A stretch of 64,000 nucleotides of DNA from Heliocidaris erythrogramma (Eukaryota; Echinodermata; Echinoidea; Camarodonta; Echinometridae). A program made the position numbers and the translations under genes. Below the pieces are notes generated by a model that did not search any database, was not told the origin of the DNA, and was given only the letters and a program-made list of their open reading frames with translations. The first letter of the stretch is position 1. Every line of letters begins with the position of its first letter. This document shows positions 9,870 through 23,588 of the stretch, piece after piece. The stretch is taken from NCBI GenBank assembly GCA_025617745.1, contig CM046856.1, positions 49,356,873-49,420,872 of the forward strand, in the 5' to 3' direction.

Positions 9870-12760
9870 TAGGCAGGATCGTCACTAGAGGGACTGTAAC
9901 AGCCCCACCTCCATTTCTGTCGGCAAATGTGGAATTTGTAGAGCAGAAATAGCTTACTTTTTTATTTATTCATTTATTCTATACCGTAACCTCGATTGTT
10001 GGACATATTTCGCCTATCTTGTCCGAAATGTTGTCCGAACCCCCTCCTTCTTGAAAATGGTCATAGCGACGCCCCATAATTTAGGGCTTGGAAAGCTTCT
10101 TGAGATGGGTTTTCTGAAGAAGATGTACTGTGGATGACAGATACTAACACTTCCTCGTGCAATGATCTTTTATGATTTGTTTTTCATTATAATGCAGATT
10201 ATGGAGACAGTTCCAAAGAGTATGGCAAAATTTCTTCTTAATTCTTGTATATTTCTGATTTTACTGCTAGTTACGCACTGATACAACTCTGTTCGTACAC
10301 ATGTACATTGAATTAAATCAGTGTTGTTGTGTTAAATATCAAAGCATGCCTTCTTAATGTCGTTGGATGATCACTACTATACAATTATATTTCTAGCTTA
10401 GCACATAGGTTGTGTTCGTGTATATTTTCGTCATTCTTCTTTGTAAAAACACTTTTTTTCAGATCAACTTGTCCCCCAAATTGGGACAATACCCTATATC
10501 AGTTTTTAGCAAGGAGTAGATTCTGCATCAAATGCAAAGCTTATATAGAGATTAGAATGCCCAGAACTAAATAATATAAAGTAGTTCTTTTTTCCAAACT
10601 ATTAATGTTGAACTCTATAGCATAAATGGAATTTCCGATGTTTTATTGTTAGTAGTATTTTCGTTTAGTTTTCAATAGCAAGCTTGCCAATCAGCGTCAT
10701 GAAATTCTATCGCATGTAGTGGGATGCTTGCAAAACCACCAACCACGCAGCAGGTTTAAAAGGGCGTGTGTGATGTTTGTACATAAGAAAGAAAGAGATA
10801 AACCTATACAAATTGCACAGAGCTATTTCAAACTTTGTGTTTGGTCGGTGCACAAATAATAAGGTGCTTATGGATAATAAAATATTGCATAAATCAAGTT
10901 TCTCATTTTATCCATTAAACCTAATACAAAAATTTGAAACTGGAATCTCTCTATGAGTTTCAAAAGTACAACAAGATGAATAATTGTGCCAATGCAATGA
11001 ATATGAATTAGACAAATTGCCGTGTATAATCAGAACAGGAATTTACAGATAACTGAGAATAGTTTTCAATGTATTATATTACTTTTTATTGCTCTTTGCA
11101 AAGCTTTCCATCCATTTATTTTCAGAATTATCATTATGAACCAAACCAGATAAAAATATTATTTATAGACATAGCAAGCAGCAGCAAGTAAACAAGCAAT
11201 TGTATCATACGAAAAAAATGCTAACTATTTCTTTGAAGTATTAAAGTTATTTATTTTATGTATGATTTCTGTCAGCTGTTGTAATATAATGAATGTGAAT
11301 AAGTGATACAATAAATGATATGAAATAATATGAAAAAAATCTGCCTCATTGTTGTATTATATTGTATTGTATTAATCTATTACAACAAAATATTCAAAGT
11401 TAGCTATAATTATTACATGACAGTGATAATAATGGGCAAGGATTATCATTGAGTAACTTAAACCAAAGTTTTCTTTTAAGCATTAACAATGAACAACAGA
11501 TATAAATTATCAAGAAAAATATTTAACTGAACCATGTGGACTATTTACATTAGAACTGTTTATTCAATCCGGATATAGGGCATGTTACAATGATTCTATC
11601 CATACAATATTTACCAAGAACACATTCATGAAAATCAAAAGTCAGATATATTCTACAAGAAAATCACATTTAAATCGTAATCTAAACTCCCTTTTTTCGT
11701 GCTTTATAATTTTTTTTTTTGGACATCTATCATTCTAAATACATGCTCCTGAAAATATATCTGATTGACAGAATGAAATTAAGAAATTATCTAAATCGTC
11801 ACATAAGCACCCGCAAGTCCCATTACCCCTGCATATGATTTTCCAAGCATTCAACATAATGTGCCCTATTTCAATATTAAAAAAGAGGGTCACCATCGAT
11901 TTTCTGCCATATTCTTTTGGACCGATTTTAACCATCAATTTTCTGGGCAGATCCCGGATTAATATGATTAACAAAATTATAGCAAGAAAACAATATTAAT
12001 GAGCAAAAAAGGAAGAAGGTCCAGTTCCCGAAAAAATTCTTACAAGCAATAAAGGAAAATGCGTGACTCAACTTCCCTAAACCTATTTTATTCAGATTTC
12101 AAATACAATTTAAAGAAAAATGGAAATTGATTCTTGTTCTCTCGTGTCACTCACCCTCATTGATCACCAAGCTTGGAACACACATACACAAAATAACCCC
12201 ACTATGTTTAGACAGACTAAATAAAAACTAGAAATGAACAGAGTGAGGAATAAATACCAAGAGCTGCGAAAAGAAATTATATATTTTTGTTACTTATACT
12301 CAGTATGGAAATGAATACAATGTAAAAAGGAAATGAGAGAAGGTATATGTATATATATAGTTTCATAAACAAATAAATAAAAATGAAGTGGCTCAATTTA
12401 ACCACTGGTTCAACTTACCTACTCTTCTTCCTGGCCTTCATTTCCACCTTTTGTTTAACAATAGTTTCCCTGACTCATGATGATAGGATATCATAAATAC
12501 TAGATAAGGATCACTGTTCATATTTCTTCAATAGCAAAGATCCCTTTGTTTTTAGCCCTGTTAATTGGAGAATTCAAAATATGCCTGTAGCTCGGAAAGA
12601 AGCGTGGTTCCAGGTATTGGCACTGGCATTGTCGGTAGGGGGCTGTCTAATAAGGTGGATAAAATGTGAATTAAAGATAAATCCAACTTTAATGGCAGTT
12701 AGGGAGTCATATTTGCTTCTCTTTCACGATCCTTTCCCTTTCTCGATGCCGTTTCATTTT
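9870..12760. other. AT-rich intergenic region, nothing recognised
   Basis: About 2.9 kb of AT-rich sequence. Open frames are shorter than about 80 codons and show no recognised similarity. Confidence 0.55.
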
Positions 12761-13049
12761 TCTTCTCTTTTTTTTCTTCTTCTTCTGTTTTTTCTTTCTT
12801 CTACCATTGCAATGTGGTGCACGTGCCCCCCCCCCCCCCGGTGTCCCCGTAGCTAAGCCACTGAGAACGAGAGAATATCAAGAAAGAAATAGAGAAATAC
12901 GAAAGACATAAATGAAAAGAGATAAAAGGAGAAAAACGCTATATAGTCATATTGCTGCTAATTCTATAAGAAAAGCAAGTAAAAAGGAAATGAATACAGA
13001 AATATATAGTGCGAAGAAGAGGGAAGGAAATGGCACTGATATCATCGCT

Positions 13050-13385
13050 CTTCTCTCCTTTCTCCATCCACCTTTTTTACCTTCTCTACTTTTCTCTTCT
13101 TTCTCTTCCTACCCCTCTCCTACTTTCTCTCTTTCTCTTTCTTTCTAATTCTCTCCCTAGCCCTGTCCTACTTTCCTCTTTTCTCTCTTCTTTCTTCCTC
13201 CACCTTTATTTCTCTCTCTCTCTCTCATCTTTTTTTCTCCCTCCCTTCTCTTACCTTCTCTCTTTCTCTTTTCTTTCTCTTCCTCACATACTCGTAATTT
13301 CCCTCTTTCTCTCTTCTTTCACTCCCTTCACTCTCTCCTACTTTCTCTCATTCTCTGTTTTTTCTCCCTCCCCCGCTCTCTCTAG
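13050..13385. repeat. Pyrimidine-rich tract
   Basis: About 330 bases of nearly pure C/T with CTTTCT and CTCT runs. The 128-codon frame at 13009-13395 is a translation of this tract. Confidence 0.85.
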
Positions 13386-13434
13386 ACTCTTATAGATAGC
13401 ATATATTCTTCTTGAAAAATGGAAGAGGAAGGGT

Positions 13435-13515
13435 AGAGGGGGGGGGGGGGGGGTAAAGTAAGGAAAGTTGCTCCAAAGAAAGAAACACTGACACAGAGAA
13501 ATTAGGGGGGGGGGC
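13435..13515. repeat. Poly-G runs
   Basis: Two G runs (about 13438-13453 and 13505-13514) separated by a purine-rich segment. They could form G-quadruplexes or reflect sequencing slippage. Confidence 0.7.
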
Positions 13516-13980
13516 AAAGAAAAGGGCATTTGAGAGATTTATCAATACTGTATTGGAGGGGCTAGTAGGGGGCGCTATTTGAAAATTTTGCACAGAGTCC
13601 ATCGAGCTTTCAGACCGAGAAGGCAAGATGTTTAACATAATTTAGGTAATCAAGAAAATATCATAATTCTTATGATTTGCATTGTCAGTGTGAGTAGTGT
13701 ATATTATTTGTAAAGATAGTACATAATGATAACATAAAATTTATATAAGCACTCATATTAGTATTGCGCAATCCAAGTATTCCAAGCATTCATAATTATA
13801 GGCCCTTTCGCTTTACGAGTCGAAGCATTCAAGGAATAACCGGGTATACCCATTTACATGTACTTCACATGGGTAAGAGATTCATTTGCTGAAGGACGTC
13901 AATATCGTGGGTTCATGTTGAGGGTTCACGAGACCGCCCATGAGACAGACAGCCAGCCCGAGGGGGTGGGGGCTTGTCTG

Positions 13981-14138
13981 CAGTGGCGGATCCAGGATTT
14001 CTTGAGGGAGGGGGGCTCAATATTCACAAACATTTTCTGACGAGCAAAAAAAAAAAAAGTGTCCTCAGCATTTTTTTGGCCCCTTTTTGGTCCCAGGGGA
14101 GGGGGCCAGGGCCCCGCCCCGGCTTGGACCCTCCACTG
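13981..14138. mobile_element. 158 bp hAT-like MITE
   Basis: Left TIR CAGTGGCGGATCCAGG pairs with a right TIR whose complement is CAGTGGAGGGTCCAAG. The flanks are CTTGTCTG (13973-13980) and CTTGTCGG (14139-14146), an 8-bp target duplication with one change. An 8-bp duplication and CAG-type TIR are typical of the hAT superfamily. It has no transposase. Confidence 0.85.
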
Positions 14139-14486
14139 CTTGTCGGTCTCGCGAGCCTTCTTACAACTTTTCGGAGGGTGCACGCAGGAGACGACAATGT
14201 CGGTCTACTGGAAAGTGATTCGACAATGTTCCCTGCTTTATTTTCTATTCAATTCATTTCAATTCTCATTTATATCATTTTCAATTAAAAGGTACGTTAA
14301 AAAAAAAATATGTCATAAACGAAATTAGAAAATGAAATGGGGAACTACATAAATAAAGCCCTTGGGCCTTGTACAAGCATAGTTCCCTATAAAAATCTTG
14401 CGAAAAGTTTAGGATTGGGATTGGGTAAGGATTAGGTAGAATGTTCGGTCCAGTGTTGAAGTCGGGGTTTCGGCTACTGCAGGAAA

Positions 14487-14556
14487 TTGACCGCGGATCA
14501 ATAACGTTCGACACCAAGGGGTGTATGCACCCCGATACCATTTCAGAAGTAACGTC
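14487..14556 (+). repeat. Direct repeat flanking GA minisatellite, left
   Basis: About 65 bases starting TTGACCGCGGATCAATAACG recur at 15028-15095 with a few changes. The two copies bracket the purine minisatellite. Confidence 0.85.
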
Positions 14557-14599
14557 TAATTATGTCAGGTATAGGCCTAATTGTCCAGAAAATATTCGA

Positions 14600-14605
14600 C
14601 AAGAA

Positions 14606-14639
<34 letters not shown>

Positions 14640-14785
14640 GTATAAAATGCCTAGAAAGAGAGAGAGAGAGAGGGGGTATAAAATGCCTAGAAAGAGAGAG
14701 GGGGAGAGGGAGATGGTGAAAGATCAAGATCGAGAGAGAGAGGGAGAGAGAGAGAGAGGGGGGGGGGGGTATAAAATGCCTAGAA

Positions 14786-14817
<32 letters not shown>

Positions 14818-14922
14818 GTATAAAATGCCTAGAAAGAGAGAGGGGAGAGGGAGATGGTGAAAGATCAAGATCGAGAGAGAGAGAGAGAGGGAGAGAGAGA
14901 GAGAGAGAGGGGGGGGGGGGGT
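14600..14922. repeat. Purine minisatellite with GGTATAAAATGCC units
   Basis: GA microsatellite blocks and G runs alternate with a unit containing TATAAAATGCCTAGAAAGAG, seen four times (about 14641, 14676, 14770 and 14820). A longer block containing GATGGTGAAAGATCAAGATC occurs twice (about 14713 and 14854). The Arg/Glu- and Ser/Leu-rich frames here are repeat translations. Confidence 0.9.
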
Positions 14923-15027
14923 AGAACAAAGAGTGAAACTACACCAAAGAATGAAAACCAGAATGACTGACAAGAAGAATCAATGCCAAACATGACTTTG
15001 TTTAAACGGATTGGCCTATTCCCAGGT

Positions 15028-15095
15028 TTGACCGCGGATCAATAACGTTCGACACCAAGCACAAAGGGTGTCTGCACCCCGATACCATTCTAACA
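15028..15095 (+). repeat. Direct repeat flanking GA minisatellite, right
   Basis: Second copy of the 14487 repeat at an offset of 541 bases, with a small insertion (GCACAAA) after the ACACCAA block. Confidence 0.85.
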
Positions 15096-15248
15096 AATAA
15101 AATCTACCTGATTATAAAGGCCCAAATCAATTTCAAGTCGTAGACAATCCTAGGACTGCTTTGACGTCACTACGACTCGGAGTCGATTTGACCTTTCCTA
15201 GATCCTCCGACTAGAAAGCTCGCAATAGGCCGTATGTTCGATTTATAT

Positions 15249-15275
15249 GTATGTATATATATATATATATATATA
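15249..15275. repeat. (TA)n microsatellite
   Basis: Short alternating TA tract in the AT-rich 5' flank of UBR5. Confidence 0.9.
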
Positions 15276-15799
15276 CTATTTAGAAACTCAATCAAAAATA
15301 TTTTTTTGTGTTTAAATGCTACATTACATTTTCTTCCGAAATCGGATCGTAGACCGATCGTATAATAATGTGCGGTAGGCAGCTAGCTAGGCTAAACTGA
15401 AAGGTTGGGAGAAAATGAAAATATATGTGTACATTAATTTAATATATAAAATATATAATACCCCAAAATATTCCAATAATGCTTTGTTTTGGCTCCCATC
15501 ATGCATGATAATTTCGTTGAGTACTCATTGTTCATTATGCAGTTTTATTCTGAAGAAAATGTAAATTGGCTTACCACTTTAATTAAGATGTTTTTTATTG
15601 CTTTATTATGATAATGCTGTCATGTCATTCAGGATTTTACCACAGTGAATGATTTTATTTGAATACTCTACGTACAATCTAATGAATATGTCTAATTAAA
15701 CTGATGACAGTATCTTAAGACTTTCCATATTTTTACCATTTATACCAGTCCTTTTTATTTTTAGAATCAGAGTAAAAAAAATTACCAAGTTTGCCCACA

Positions 15800-15984
15800 A
15801 GTAATGATGATTAACCCTCCACGCGCACCAATCGAATGTACCTTCATATATCCGGCGCCGAACAGCCAATGAATATCGCTGTTATATTTTTCGCTCACGC
15901 TGGATTATGGACAGAAAAATCATTACGCGACGTCGTCCATGTTCCGAGATAAATTCTTAAATTTATCAACTTGTGTAGTCTTAG
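15800..15984 (+). promoter_or_regulatory. UBR5: Probable UBR5 promoter and 5' UTR
   Basis: The sequence just upstream of the first coding exon is richer in CpG than its surroundings. It holds two CCAAT boxes on the plus strand (15828-15832 and 15866-15870) and a GCGACGTCG palindromic core near 15928. No TATA box is evident at a usual spacing. An in-frame TAG ends directly before the first ATG (15982-15984). The transcription start cannot be fixed from sequence alone, and further upstream non-coding exons cannot be excluded. Confidence 0.5.
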
Positions 15985-16064
15985 ATGTCTCGGAACTCTA
16001 AGATGACTACTGTTCACTTTGTTGTCCATCCATTACCGGGTACTGAAGACCAACTAAATGACAG
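15985..16064 (+). CDS. UBR5: UBR5 exon 1 (coding part)
   Basis: Residues 1-27. Contains [16 protein letters not shown], nearly invariant in UBR5. ATG at 15985 gives six extra residues (MSRNSK) before the ATG at 16003, which has A at -3 and aligns with the human Met1. Donor GTAAGA. Confidence 0.93.
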
Positions 16065-19000
16065 GTAAGAGTGCTTTTATGCAATTTTCTTGGACATGTA
16101 TATGATACGATCTTCAACTTGCTTGTTATTGTGTAGTCCCAGTCGTGTCAATCCGTGTTGTGTGTGACTGATGGGTTTATGAGCGATTACAAACTCGACA
16201 AAGAAAAGATGAATGGCTGCTGAACTTCAGTATGAACTCTGAAGCAGGTTAAGCCTGCTTGTCTTTGGCAAGTTTGGATCTAGATTAGGTCGATATGCTT
16301 CATTTTTGTGTGTCTGTCTCTGTAATTCTTCTAGGTAGACATTCATCATGTTCATATCAGAACAATTTAAATAATAATTTTAAATAATGTCAATTGTCAG
16401 TGCTTGTAAAATTTTCATGTAGAAATATGAATTGAAAAGAAAAAAGAAAATCATAAACCTGATAAATGTTGATAATCGTAACTCGTTTAGTTAACACAGT
16501 TTAGGAATATAAGGATCCTGGCTAACTTGGCACGAGGGCACTCATAGGTACATTCCTATACTTCGTGTGTATAATGTAGGCAGTCATACACCTCATCTTT
16601 TTAAAACACCACTGCACAAAAGTCACCAATATTCACTCAAAATCGGCATTTAATTTTCAAAAACCGACCCAAAAATATCCAAGAAATACAATAAATTCAA
16701 CTCACCAATGTTGGAAAAGATATTTTCAAAAATCAAATCCGTAATTTACTGTTGATTCTCGCGAAACGAGCTATCGGAGTCATTGTGTACATTTCCTGGT
16801 CGCCGCGGGCGCTGACATCTCCCCAAAAGAGTTTTGTCCTCAAAAATTCGGTCCCTATGGCGTACACGGAAAAGTTCCGATTTTCTGTGTGCGCGATCGT
16901 AAAGATCGATGTGCGCTTGCGATCCCGAGTTTCTTCGTGGACAAAAATTGTATTGGCCGATTTTAGTCTAAGACATCGGCAGTTTGTAAACAACACGCGA
17001 TCGCGAAACAAATCGGCGGGGATTTCTCCGGTTTTGGACAAGATTTTGACTTTGGATTTTGCTGTAAATATCAAAAGTTCTTCATAACGGCCATTTGAGG
17101 TAGGAGTGAGATTTTTAAGGGCTGAATTTGAAAGCAAGTATTTAAAATATTTATCTTATTTTTTCCCCCATACCTTTAGTACATGCGACAGAAAATACCA
17201 ACTATTTTACAGAAATGTACCCGGGAGTGCACGAGGGCAAATTTGGCCATGGCGGAATATCGCGGCTGAGTGAGACCAGAGAGTTGAATTGATCGCAGAT
17301 ACTTGCGACTTGTTGCATTGAACTTCGCATTAATTACGCATTTCAAAACGTAATTCAATGAAAAGTTAACATCATGAACATGTTTGTATAAAGAATAAAT
17401 GGCCAAAGTCGTTATTATGCCCAGCCACCATTAAATCCGCCTGACCAAGTGAATATTTAGTCAAGTTTCTTGTGTTTATATTATTGAAATTCTGATCATT
17501 TTCAACAGAATAAACGCTATTTTCATAACTGAAAAAAATATCAGTCAAGAAGAACGGGATTCGAACCAGCAACATTGTAGAACGTGCGGTGTTGAATAAG
17601 GATACTTCGACCATGCAGATTTCTTTACCACTAGACCATGAGCAGTTGACAGTACAGTTCGTTGCTCTTAAGGCTTTATACCTCCACTCTATACTATAGA
17701 AATTCAGTACCTCTTTTCTGCTCACTGTTTTTTCGATAGCCTAGGTAGGATTTTTGCCAATTTGAGGATTACTGGGCATATTAGCTATTATAGCCGAATA
17801 AATTTGAAAAGTTAACATCATGAACATATTTGTATAAAGAATAAATTTGTGAAATTCTTGACCTGCAACAGATCAGTGCATTCGTACAATATGTAAATAA
17901 GACTACCTTGTATCTCGCTAAAACAAATTATAGGCCTAGGTCTAATTAATATCTGACCCAAAGACTTATTTGTATATCTAGTCAGTATTATATAAAGAAA
18001 TTAAATAAACTTTGCAAGACTATCTACATATATATCTTATTAGCAGTGGAACATCAATATTCAATCATATTTAACAATACCAATATTTAACTAAATTATA
18101 TTTAATTCTCAATACAACAACAGCAGCCGCAATATTCAACATCAACAACAGCAGCTGTAACCAGAAAATACACTGTACTATAATTATTACAATCGCATAG
18201 CTGACCGACCGCCAATTTGGCGCAAATATTCATTTTGAATGAAAAGCGCCTCAAAACTTAAATAAACAAACAAACAAACCGCCAATGACAAAAAATTCCA
18301 ACAGCAGCAGCAGCGATGAAAACTAATTATCAGTGTTTCTAAAATTTCAAAATTCAGCAGCAGCAGTCCTCGGCCTCGGTCACGCTATAATAATTGTAAC
18401 AAAAATAGCACTACATATACGATATCATTTACAATATCATTTACAATCCGTGAATCACCCGTTCACATTCACAGAAACAACAGCACAAACTCACCAAAAT
18501 GCAATCGTATACACAGTGACACGTCGACAGACCATGCATCCACGGCAAAAATATTCAGCACATTACAGCCAAAATTCAAGTTTTAACAATCTAATAGAAC
18601 AATACTAACTGGCGCCAAATCATTGCTGCAAAAAAATGTTCAAACGGTAGACAATGTGTCTTGCCGGACGCAAGTCGGCAAAACTCAATTCAATCCAAAA
18701 AAAAAAGAAATTTACATCAGAAAAATAATTGCTACCCTTTTTTTTTTTGCAATACAATCACATAAATTTAACCCGAAACACTAAACAAAATACTTCACAG
18801 AAATTTCAAAATGGCGTCGAAGATTTGGGGATGGTTCATTTTCTGGCACCAATTCAAACACGCAAACACCCCACGAAATATTATAACACAAACTGCTCAA
18901 AAAAAATCACTTAAAAACCAGTTTTCCTCATCGCCATTTATAGTATTAGCTCATATAACATAAGCACACCACTTTCACCTCACCAACACTAACCTGTGTA

Positions 19001-22000
19001 CTTGATAGCAATCCTTCACAGGGCCGAGAACTACAGAGGCGTTGAAATGTTGCCTGTACGACGTCTGGGGGTGGAATGCGTCTACTTCTGTGTGATGCAT
19101 GCCGACGCGGAGTGAATGCAGTGATGTGAAGTGTAGCGTGACCTATTCGGCGGCGGCTCACAACTGCTTCCGACGTTGGAGGCTAAACTTAGATATACAG
19201 TCAAACCTGTCTATAGCGGCCACCGAAGGGAAATGGCAAAAGTGGCCGCTATAGACAGGTGGCCACTATAGATAGGTCGGCGGCCATTTTTAATTTTTGC
19301 ACATACACACAACAACATCACTTGTAGTGTACATGCATCCATATCACTTAGGAAAATAAGCTATAGATGTACAGATTTGTATAACATTTCATATGAAATA
19401 TAAAATGCCAAAATAATGTGCTTTGTTGTCAATAAATGAGAAAAACAATAGATATATAGCAATCTGTGTAAAATGAATTTTCCCTCAAATTACCACGTAC
19501 ATACCGCCCGCAGTAGACTGCTGTTCTTGATTTTTAATAGTCTAAAAACGATGTCTAATCATGCTTTTGCTTCCTGTCAAAAAATTACAATAATAAGATT
19601 ATCTTTTGAATAAAATCATGCAATCAATTTTCACTCAATAAATATTTGCCTTTCGAATGGTTTAAAAGAAGTTTTAACTGTTTTTGAGAACAGACGATAG
19701 AAGGTACTCACTTGATTCGTCGAAAGTGCGAACGTCGACAATGGATTGTCGGTGGGCGAGTTTTCCCGCCTTTTTTTAGCAGGACAGGCTCGTTCATGAA
19801 ATCGTTATTATTGATCCTTAAAAAAATAATAGTTGGGTAGTATTTTATTATTTTCACTTTCTAAAAAATTTACTCCTTCAAATGTTTTTTTTTTCGAAAG
19901 CTTTAACCATTTAAATTATTTTTTGATAAATCTTTTAAAAAATAAAAATTAATATTGAAGTGTACGAGCCTGTGGTATTGCGCATGTGCGATCAATATCA
20001 ATGCCGACCGTGATACCGGTTGTTTCGTTTGTATGGAGGTAGCTACATGTAAGCTTAAGAGAACACTACAGGTGCAGGGGATTGCGGCTGGATGGTGCGA
20101 AGATTACGTAAACGAACAATACTGGTGCTTAATTCTTACTCTAAAGACTTTTAATTTCTAATTAGTAGGCAATGTGGTAAAACTTTTAGATCTTTCATAA
20201 CATCAGTACTACTTGGCCATTGTAGAATCTATTCACGACGTTCGTGTGAGTGTGTGACTGAGGTAGGACTCGGTAAACACATCGCGGCTTTATTAAGGCA
20301 AAAGCTATTTTTTTGTGCATGAAGCTACGGCTTGACTCGATATTGGTGGCTGACTGCGGGATACATATTGGGTGGCCGCTGGCCGCGTTAGGCAGGTGAC
20401 CGCTATATGCAGTGTCTACAAGACAGTAATTTCCTGCGGGGGATTTTTTGGTGGCCGCTAAGACAGGTTTGACAATGGAGGAGATGATATTCGACCTATA
20501 TAAGGCTCGAGAGAGCTATTGTGATGGAAATTGTCCGGCGTACGTCGTGCGTTAACTTTTTACATTTTTTTTACATTGTTGTTCATGAAATTTCTCTGAG
20601 TGGCCCTATAGGGGCCCTGTGGGGGTCACATACTGGAGGGGGGGGGCGCTGCCAATCAAAATGTACATTCTGATCTTCTTCTCCAAAACCCATGATCGGA
20701 ATTCAAACTTGGTAGGAATCATCCTTAGGGGTAGGGGACCCAAAGTTGCTAAAATGGTACATGTGGCCCCCAGGGGGAGGGCCCCCAATTGTAAAAGCTA
20801 TGTAAATTTCAAACATCTTCTTCTCCAGATCCAGGCATAGCTCAGACTTGGTATTGTGTATGGAGATACCTCTGTAGATGAAGAATGAATGTTCATGAAA
20901 TTTCTCTGAGTGGCCCTATAGGGGCCCTGTGGGGGTAACATACTGGAGGGAGGGGGGGGGGGGGGCGCTGCCAGGCAAAATGTACATTCTGATCTTCTTC
21001 TCCAAAACACATGATCGAAATTCAACCAAACTTGGTAGGAATCATCATTAGATGTAGGAGGTTCAAATAATACATGACATTGTAGACCATGGGGGTGGGG
21101 GGGGGAATTATGTTAATTTCTAACATCATATCATGTACATCCTCCTAGTTGTTTCAATTTCTAACATATCTCCTGGTGGTGCTAGAGAGAACATGCACCA
21201 GATGTGAATTGATCCACCTCAGGTGAGCATCGTGCCCCCTGGGGCTCTTGTTCTTTAGAATAATAGGATGTTGACGCTAATGCAAAAAAAAGTGTCGTAG
21301 GGTCTAAATTTTAAAGAGTTTTTAAACTTTATTTTTGACTCTACAGTGAAATAGGAAACCGCTATTCACTCCGCATAGTAGTTCACTTTATTTTGTCACA
21401 GGCATTGGTGTTTTCATTCCCCGTGATCTATTCTCTGCATGCAAGTGTCAGCGTGCATATGAACAAGTGGTTGTTAGATCTTGTGTTATGAACATTCTAA
21501 ATTCCTTTTAATTAGTAATTCATGTGAAATTAGGAATTCAAAACAAACACCAAATTAATCACAATACATATTAGATGTAGAGTCAAAGCATTCACAGGTA
21601 CTGTTGACATCACTTACAATATCCTCAAAAACATAATACTGCTGCTTGAAATGTGATTTTTGCCACATAAACTGAAAGGACACAAATTTAGTTGCAGAGA
21701 ATTAGGGAAATACATGATAAAACTAAAAAAACAAATAGGAAATTTTTATGCCAAGATACATGTATCAAAAGCATCACTACTCATACAGTTTCTGAAAAGG
21801 TTTGATGAAACATGTACCACTCACATGCTAGGTCAGTTGGCTTCCTGTGTAAGTCTTACGTGTTATTCTACCATGTTATGAATTGTCTCAATAGAGTGAT
21901 CCATATCTTATTTCAGTTTAGTCAGAGATGGAATACACTTTAAACTTACTGGACTTTAAGGAGTTTTGGTACCTTTAATTAACACAGGGAGCAAAGGTTT

Positions 22001-23555
22001 GTTAGAAATTGCTGTTTCTGGTTGCACTTTCCCCTCAAACAAGTGAGTCCATATAGACTTTTCCAGCACATTTGTAGCTCTTTAAAAACAAAACTTTTAT
22101 GACTTTTGTGTGAAGTAACGAAACACATATCTCTACACAAGAACTTTTTAGTTTTCTTTGAATAAAGAAAATTTTTAAGATGATCTTAATAGACACTGCT
22201 TTTTGTAGATCTATTGTTGCGTTTTGAAGACACATTTTTGTCAGTGCATGTTGTCATTACATCAGAGGCGGCGGAACGTCGAGCTTGGACAATGGAAGTG
22301 GAGGGGCACCTTTTGTCCTCCAAACAAAAGGTGCCCCTCCACTTCCATTGTCCGAGCCCAATGTTCCGCCACCTCTGCATTACATGGAAAAAAATGTGAA
22401 ATAGAAAAGAATAAGAGATATGTGATGAAATAAGCTCATTGCATGTTCCATATTTCTTTCTTTTTTTTGTATAACAGATTGAGAGAATTATCTGAGAAGC
22501 TGTACAGACAACCAGTACCATGGTAAGTGTTTGTGTGGGAATTCAAACTTCTCCAAACTTTTCTTATTGTCGCAAGGGGATCAGGAATGACATTTTAGGG
22601 GGCCCCCCTGATAAAATGTTGCAATTTTAGGGCTTCAGAGTTACAATGTAGGGGCCCATATGTACTGGGCGATTATTAGTGTGGATCCCTGCTGTGGGTT
22701 CAGAGTCTTGGGGGGGGGGGGGGGTGTTAGGGGGAATGGTACATGTACATTTGTTCACCATTTGTTCTCGTGTCACATTGACAATCAATGTCCAGAAATT
22801 TTGCTCTGAAATTTGTACATGTACACATATATGTACATGTAGATGTACTGGATTAATTCTGACAACTTCAGGAATTACATGTACATTAAATGTAAATTAT
22901 TAGACCAAGAATGGTTACTTATTTTTGTGGTAAGAAGGAAATAAAATATCATAAAAGCAAGGTATAATTGCTGGAATTTGGTATTCATTCAATGAAATAC
23001 AAAGACAAATCATTTTTATAATTTTATTTGCATATTATAGTACCTTTTATTCCAGAAGCTTGGTCTAATAATTTTTTCCAGGGCTGTGTTTGTAAAGCAT
23101 TATTTTTACACACGTCATTGTCACCTCTGAAACTAAAACTGAAATTGTTAATAAATGTAATTGCCCCAAAAGTATGTTTTATGGAGTCATAAACTCGTAA
23201 TGTATTACAAATTCAAATTTGCATTGTTCAGTGCTTCTGGAGTTTTGCCCCTCAAGAATCTGCCAGTGAAAAGCATAACTGTTGGACCAAACCATGCAGC
23301 ATTCCTTCTGGAGGTGAGTAACATGACACGCCCTCTCCCTCTCCATGCTTTTCTACATCTCTGTCAATTTAAACATTTCTATCAGTATCTCTCTCTCACT
23401 CCCAGTGTCTCTCATACTCTAACTGTTTCTCTTCCTTCAGTTGCATGTGCGTCTCTTTGTGTAGAGTACTTATCTGTATCTCTCTCTCTCTCATACTCTC
23501 TCTCTCTCTCTCACTCTCTCTCTCTCTCATACTCTCTCTCTCTCTCTCTCTCATA

Positions 23556-23588
<33 letters not shown>

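Noticed and set aside
11735..11974. 79-codon minus-strand frame
   Set aside because: AT-rich intergenic DNA with no recognised similarity.
14560..14973. 137-codon minus-strand Ser/Leu/Pro frame
   Set aside because: Produced by the GA minisatellite.
16733..17137. 134-codon minus-strand frame in intron 1
   Set aside because: A plus-strand frame covers the same bases, and neither shows a known domain. The openness fits low stop frequency in CpG-rich DNA.
17553..17650. Functional tRNA gene on the minus strand
   Set aside because: Good A and B boxes but the spacing is too long and no acceptor stem pairs.
18946..19161. Antisense gene (71 codons, minus strand)
   Set aside because: No similarity recognised, no splice or promoter support; CpG-rich composition explains the open frame.
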